Source: Carnimonas nigrificans ATCC BAA-78 (GTDB lineage Bacteria > Pseudomonadota > Gammaproteobacteria > Pseudomonadales > Halomonadaceae). Taken from it: a DNA stretch of 64,000 nucleotides. The DNA lies in assembly GCF_000526695.1 (NCBI RefSeq), contig NZ_JAGO01000016.1, forward strand, positions 110,408-174,407. Reading direction: 5' to 3'. Positions within the stretch are counted from its first letter, which is position 1. Each line of letters opens with the position of its first letter. Position numbers and translations under genes: made by a program. The notes below the pieces were generated by a model. The model was not told where the DNA came from. It did no database searches and saw nothing but the letters and a program-made list of their open reading frames with translations. Shown here in pieces: positions 60,009 through 64,000 of this stretch.

Positions 60009-60371
60009 AGGGAGTCTCCTTGTTGAAATTCTGAGTTGGCTCTAGGGTAGCACTGCTTGCCGCCGAGCGCTCAAATGTAATGTGACTTTCCAGGCACATA
60101 TTATCCTGTCGCTGGAAAGCGTTTATTGAAAGCGGTATGCCATCAATGCGCCGCTGAGGAGCTGGCACTTATTCAGCGATAGTGCGCGCTTACGGGGAAA
60201 TCGAGAGCCGCCTGAGCGCATTCCCGCCCCACCATGGATAACCTTCAAGGTGGTGTTCACTCTCCTTTCACATAGCGCGGTGCCGCAACGCCATTTTCCG
60301 TAACACCATCCCCCTAGCAATGTATAACCATCCACATTGATAAAGAGAAAGACCATAAAGGGAAAAACCAT
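60009..60371. other. Non-coding boundary between core genes and the defence-like cluster
   Basis: 363 bases with no convincing gene; the only open frame (about 80 residues, minus strand) has no ribosome site and an odd composition. No tRNA or clear attachment repeat was seen. The right half is more AT-rich. Confidence 0.4.
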
Positions 60372-61265
60372 CTAGCGCTGGCCTGCATAACGATACTTGT
60401 GAATAGGCTCACCGGTTTGCGCGTGCACCGCGAGAACAGGATAGGCAAAAGGCCCCTGAACGCTAGGGTCCATGGCCCGTGCATACTCCTCGTCGTTTTT
60501 AGGCAGATTGTTTTCAGGGCATAAATAAAAAATCATTGGCGCGCGAATGCTGAACTCACATGGAACCAGCAGATAGTCCCGCTCAATCACTTCCTGCTGC
60601 GCCTTGCTCAAAGCCGGATTGACCACAAAACGCACCGGGATCGTGACTTCCCACGCCGTATCTTCCGGCGGCGGCGCTGCCGCTGGGGCAACCGGTTCGG
60701 GTACACCCAGAAAACGCGCCAGGACAAAGTCTTTAAAAATCCGGCTCCCCCAGTCATAGGCACGCACATGCTGGCGTCCATTGACAGTGATGATAACCGT
60801 CGGGGTGAGCATACGCGCCGTGCCTTGCGGATTTTCCATTGACGCATAGACCGCTTGTACCTGGGCCTGCTGCTCAATCGCTGACAGGAAAACAGCCAGT
60901 ATATGGCTAGGGACCGCCCGATGGATAATCGGAAGCTCCTCCACATGGGCCGCCTGGGGAGGTTGAAATTCAGCCGTCGCACGCCAGACCAGATCATTAT
61001 CCCCGAGCAAAACGGGCGAAAATGTCGCGCTGGGGCAATAGCCCTTGCGCCCGCCCTCTTGCTCAAAAACGTTGTCTGGCGCTAACGACAGGTAGGCTCG
61101 AACGTCGCTCCGGGCCTGCTGTGGCGAGATGCCAAACTCCTTCGCAATCATGCGCGATGTCACTTTTCGCTCCCACAGCAACTGCCGCTCAATATAGCGC
61201 AAACGTAGCCATTGCGCGTGGCTGAGAGAGGCTTGGTGCTTCTCGAGAAATGTTGAGTAATGCAT
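60372..61265 (-). CDS. WYL-domain transcriptional regulator, BrxR/CapW-like
   Basis: 297 residues. An N-terminal winged helix (about 15-75; LRYIERQLLWERKVTSRMIAKEFGIS holds the helix-turn-helix) precedes a WYL domain (about 120-200; TPTVIITVNGRQHVRAYDW then FKDFVLARFLG). The C-terminal dimerisation part contains NPALSKAQQEVIERDYLL, which closely follows the BrxR/CapW pattern. Such proteins are dimeric repressors that guard defence operons (BREX, CBASS and others). A Pro/Ala-rich insert of about 15 residues (VAPAAAPPPE) splits the domain near residue 205. The gene is divergent from the two-gene operon at 61438, as expected for its regulator. Ligand and targets are inference. Confidence 0.8.
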   Translation of the reverse strand: MHYSTFLEKHQASLSHAQWLRLRYIERQLLWERKVTSRMIAKEFGISPQQARSDVRAYLSLAPDNVFEQEGGRKGYCPSATFSPVLLGDNDLVWRATAEFQPPQAAHVEELPIIHRAVPSHILAVFLSAIEQQAQVQAVYASMENPQGTARMLTPTVIITVNGRQHVRAYDWGSRIFKDFVLARFLGVPEPVAPAAAPPPEDTAWEVTIPVRFVVNPALSKAQQEVIERDYLLVPCEFSIRAPMIFYLCPENNLPKNDEEYARAMDPSVQGPFAYPVLAVHAQTGEPIHKYRYAGQR

Positions 61266-61291
61266 ATCACTTTCATTCTGCGTTGGCTGAC

Positions 61292-61325
61292 CACTGGTTA
61301 TTCAGCTTGATACAAGAAACCAGTG
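61292..61325. promoter_or_regulatory. Inverted repeat near the WYL regulator start
   Basis: CACTGGTT (61292-61299) and AACCAGTG (61318-61325), perfect 8-bp arms with an 18-base spacer, begin 27 bases upstream of the WYL gene start. It could be an autoregulatory operator. Confidence 0.4.
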
Positions 61326-61370
61326 TAGAGCGACCAAAAATAGCGAAAAAAACCTTGGATCATAAAAACA

Positions 61371-61393
61371 TCAGACAAAGTTAATTTGCCTGA
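61371..61393. promoter_or_regulatory. Palindromic operator candidate before the SMC-system genes
   Basis: TCAGACAAA (61371-61379) and TTTGCCTGA (61385-61393), 9-bp arms matching at 8 of 9, with a 5-base spacer. The size (about 23 bases) and position, 45 bases before the start of the divergent operon, suit a site bound by a BrxR/CapW dimer. It overlaps a promoter-like TTGCCT...TATAGT pair (spacing 15), so binding would block transcription. Confidence 0.5.
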
Positions 61394-61437
61394 TGAAAGT
61401 ATTAGTTATAGTCGCGCTCTATCATCTGGAGAGCGCC

Positions 61438-62904
61438 ATGTCGCAAGAGTTTCTTGAGCAGACCCGCAATGAATCCATGGCACGCCGAGAGCTGACCATT
61501 CAGTCTCAGGCGCTGCTGGTCGTGCGAACACTGGATTCAATCTATAGCGCTCTACAGCGCAAGGTGTTTGAAGGAGCCGACCTTGATGCCCTCGCGGCCA
61601 TTATGCACCTCTTCGACACCATGCTTTACTACGCCGACCGTGAGCATCAGCCTGGCATGACTCGCAAGGAAGCAGAGCAGTGCCTGGTAGAACACTTGCA
61701 GGAGGCATATCCGGGCCAGGAGGCGCTGAGCTATACATGGGTAGCCAGCAGGATTTTCGCTGCGATCAAGGACTCCTTTCGCCTCCGATACTACGACTTC
61801 ATAAAACGAGCACATTCCGATGAGCAGATAGTCCGTCTGATACGCCACGACCAGATGCCCGGCACTGACGAGATTCTCTGGTCCCTGACCGATGAAGGAA
61901 TGCTGTTTTATACCCTCCGCCTGGACGAAACGCCGGTCGAGCGAGCGGCCATTCTTGCCTGGCGAACCCTTAAAACCATCCGCCGCGGTGAAATTGACAA
62001 GGCCGTACAGCAGATCCAGTCAACCCAACGGCAATTGGAACAATACCTGACGGGAATGCGGATCAAAGTACGCGCCGCCCAGTCAGGCGATTTGAGTCCA
62101 TCCTACACGGACGATATTCACACGGTCATCATCGAGTCCTTCGACAAGACGCAAGAAGTACTGGAACACATCCAAGGCTCCCTGGCGACCATCACCGAAA
62201 TGCTGGCGGACAGGCACTCGGACTTACATCCCGACAAGCTACACAAACTGCGCAAGGCGCAGGAGATTTTTGCCGACGTCAGTGCCTTCACACTGACCTA
62301 CCAGAACCGCCTGCACGATATAAACAAGGATTTTGAGCAGGCCCGGCTCAATCTCATCATTCCCCGAGACAATACCCTGTTTCGGGAGACGCTGGAAAAA
62401 GGTGCCCTCGCTCCTTTGCTGGCTCATGCGCCCACGGTCGCAGAGCAGGAAATGGATGCGCTGGTGGCCTGCCTGCTGGCTCCCCGCAGACAGGATGATG
62501 AGCTGCATATTCTCCTCGATATCGAGACAGTGCTGAACCTGTATCTCGATAAGTTTGAACAGGTACTTCCTCGCGAAATACAGACGCCCACCGACCAGCC
62601 CGTTGCGATTGAAACCATCCCGCGCGCCATTCCCGAATCAGTAGTCACGTACGGCAGCAACTGGGTGAGTGACCAATTGCATGTTCAAGGACACGTCAGT
62701 TTTGCTGATGTATTTAACGCCTATGCGAACGGCGAACTGTCCCAGCAGGAACAGCAGGTCTGCCTGCTCCGCATCGGCAGCCTGGCGACCAGCAACGACC
62801 CCGCCATCGAGGTGGACATCGGCGCGCCTATCCAAACAGCGCTCTGGAGGGCTGACAACATCACCCTGCATATAGCCGCTCCTACGCCTTCCTTTGAGGA
62901 ATAG
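61438..62904 (+). CDS. Putative kleisin-like subunit of an SMC system (JetA/MukF-like)
   Basis: 488 residues, soluble, no signal. The N-terminal third (to about residue 150) is helical, consistent with winged-helix folds. At about 150-175 lies SLTDEGMLFYTLRLDETPVE, after which a long coiled-coil-prone region (about 175-320, Gln/Arg/Glu-rich) runs to the middle. The C-terminal part ends in a possible second winged helix. The phrase LTDEG-(hydrophobic)-ETP followed by RGEIDKAVQQIQSTQRQLEQY resembles Wadjet JetA proteins of the DUF5716-like type. GGAGAG six bases before ATG 61438 decides the start; an in-frame ATG at 61393 lies inside the operator and is unlikely. The next gene follows after two bases. 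No functional proof; a cryptic condensin (MksF) is the alternative. Confidence 0.5.
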   Translation: MSQEFLEQTRNESMARRELTIQSQALLVVRTLDSIYSALQRKVFEGADLDALAAIMHLFDTMLYYADREHQPGMTRKEAEQCLVEHLQEAYPGQEALSYTWVASRIFAAIKDSFRLRYYDFIKRAHSDEQIVRLIRHDQMPGTDEILWSLTDEGMLFYTLRLDETPVERAAILAWRTLKTIRRGEIDKAVQQIQSTQRQLEQYLTGMRIKVRAAQSGDLSPSYTDDIHTVIIESFDKTQEVLEHIQGSLATITEMLADRHSDLHPDKLHKLRKAQEIFADVSAFTLTYQNRLHDINKDFEQARLNLIIPRDNTLFRETLEKGALAPLLAHAPTVAEQEMDALVACLLAPRRQDDELHILLDIETVLNLYLDKFEQVLPREIQTPTDQPVAIETIPRAIPESVVTYGSNWVSDQLHVQGHVSFADVFNAYANGELSQQEQQVCLLRIGSLATSNDPAIEVDIGAPIQTALWRADNITLHIAAPTPSFEE

Positions 62905-62906
62905 CC

Positions 62907-63683
62907 ATGTACGACATACATCAGCAGGCCAAGCGCCACGCTGAAATCGCCACCCAAGCGATCATGAATTCATTGGGATACAAGATGGGGGATGAACCCA
63001 TTCAGCACGCTCTGGAGCTGCAAGGCGACGTTCTGTTTGCTGAAATTATCCGTGGCATCGCTTCCGGCATGAAATTGCGCTACCTCGGCATCCACGAGAC
63101 ATACGGGGTATTGCTGACAGCGGATAGCCGTGGCCCTTATACCCCCACGCTAAGCTGGCTAAACAAGCGCCTGTTGCCTGAACAAACAAGCAAGGAGCGC
63201 AAGGAACAACGCCTCTTCGCAGGCTTGACCCTGATCGCGCTGCTGGCCGACATGTTTCCTACCCCTGATACGGTGCGCATCGAGTCAGGCCAAACCAGGG
63301 GCACCAATGCCGCTGCCGTCGTGACTCGGCTTAACGACGTGGCCGGTCAGGTGATCGCGCAACGCAAGGCTGAGGATGACGCGACAGTGGACGGCCTGCT
63401 CCTGGCCGCTCGATTTATACAGGAAGAGCGCATCCCCCGCATTCACGATGAGAAGGTCGGGCGTATCTCCAGTCTCCGCTCGCAAACCGAAATGGCGATG
63501 CGCTGGATAAAACTTCTGCAAGAAGAAGGTTTTCTGGCCGAGGACAGCAGCCTGTCGGGAGAATCCGACTGGTATCCGACCCCAAAGCTCAAACACTATC
63601 TGCGCCATACCGGCATTGAAGAAACGGTACGTCTTGTCATGGATATCGCCCCTGCTACAGGGGAGCCTCCATCCAACCTGTAG
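62907..63683 (+). CDS. Putative MukE/JetB-like subunit
   Basis: 258 residues, soluble. The first 90 residues are helical (DEPIQHALELQGDVLFAEIIRGI...YLGIHETYGVLLT). The C-terminal third contains a winged-helix-like segment (EMAMRWIKLLQEEGFLAEDS...WYPTPKLKHYL). Size, position directly after the kleisin-like gene (two-base gap) and architecture match the MukE/JetB type, which binds the kleisin and stabilises the SMC ring. GAGG eight bases before the ATG. I do not recognise a named domain. The gene ends exactly where the IS3 element begins, but the stop codon TAG is intact and the C-terminus looks natural. Confidence 0.45.
   Translation: MYDIHQQAKRHAEIATQAIMNSLGYKMGDEPIQHALELQGDVLFAEIIRGIASGMKLRYLGIHETYGVLLTADSRGPYTPTLSWLNKRLLPEQTSKERKEQRLFAGLTLIALLADMFPTPDTVRIESGQTRGTNAAAVVTRLNDVAGQVIAQRKAEDDATVDGLLLAARFIQEERIPRIHDEKVGRISSLRSQTEMAMRWIKLLQEEGFLAEDSSLSGESDWYPTPKLKHYLRHTGIEETVRLVMDIAPATGEPPSNL

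Positions 63684-64000
<317 letters not shown>

Noticed and set aside
60123..60371. 82-codon open frame between the membrane-protein gene and the WYL gene
   Set aside because: No ribosome site, Cys/Gly/Arg-rich composition and no homology that I can see.
61393..61437. Upstream in-frame ATG for the kleisin-like gene
   Set aside because: It lies within the right arm of the operator palindrome and lacks a ribosome site; ATG 61438 has GGAGAG at good spacing.

Overview
The window looks like chromosomal DNA of a gammaproteobacterium, probably Halomonadaceae or a close Oceanospirillales relative (Zymobacter/Carnimonas/Halomonas-like). The basis is gene content and order: miaB-phoH-ybeY-corC-lnt followed by leuS-lptE-holA, a DUF1820 protein, an SH3-domain membrane protein of the YgiM/TIGR04211 type, epmC, and a gltA//sdhCDAB-sucAB-lpd-sucCD block. 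Coding sequence is moderately GC-rich. No marker gene allows a firmer placement. I found no tRNA, rRNA or CRISPR array.

Layout. 1-4.2 kb: the 3' part of an RNase II gene, then a compact operon of a GT4 glycosyltransferase, a DUF2334 deacetylase and a flippase-like membrane protein. 4.2-10 kb, minus strand: GIY-YIG protein, rpe, ansA, aspA, an SH3 membrane protein and a DUF1820 protein. 10-21 kb, plus strand: tRNA modification (miaB), ribosome maturation (ybeY), envelope lipoprotein and LPS genes (lnt, lptE), leuS and holA. 21-34 kb: mixed housekeeping genes (MarR-type regulator, UspA, Uup, TatD, EpmC, MATE pump, TusA, RlmM, PyrB, a TSUP permease) and several unknown proteins. 34-38 kb, minus strand: phosphatidylcholine synthase, MtgA, and the two glutathione-dependent formaldehyde-oxidation enzymes. 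38-52 kb: most of the oxidative TCA cycle, from citrate synthase through 2-oxoglutarate dehydrogenase, succinyl-CoA synthetase and succinate dehydrogenase. 52-60 kb: gltX, an AT-rich spacer with a tight DnaA-box cluster, cydDC, an OprB-type sugar porin and an unknown membrane protein.

60.3-64 kb is the accessory part. A WYL-domain repressor of the BrxR/CapW type diverges from a two-gene operon. The two proteins have the size, order and visible architecture of the kleisin (JetA/MukF-like) and MukE-like (JetB-like) subunits of a Wadjet/MksBEF-type SMC defence system. An IS3-family element abuts the stop codon of the second gene and runs off the window. If the system is complete, its SMC ATPase and nuclease genes must lie beyond the IS. 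The two regulator-side palindromes and the IS junction are the most interesting signals here. Other points of note are a degenerate DnaQ-like exonuclease fold protein at 25.9 kb, a SucB with two lipoyl domains, a minimal leader ORF in front of ansA, and the DnaA boxes upstream of cydD.

Coordinates, start choices and family calls come from reading the sequence. No database search was possible.
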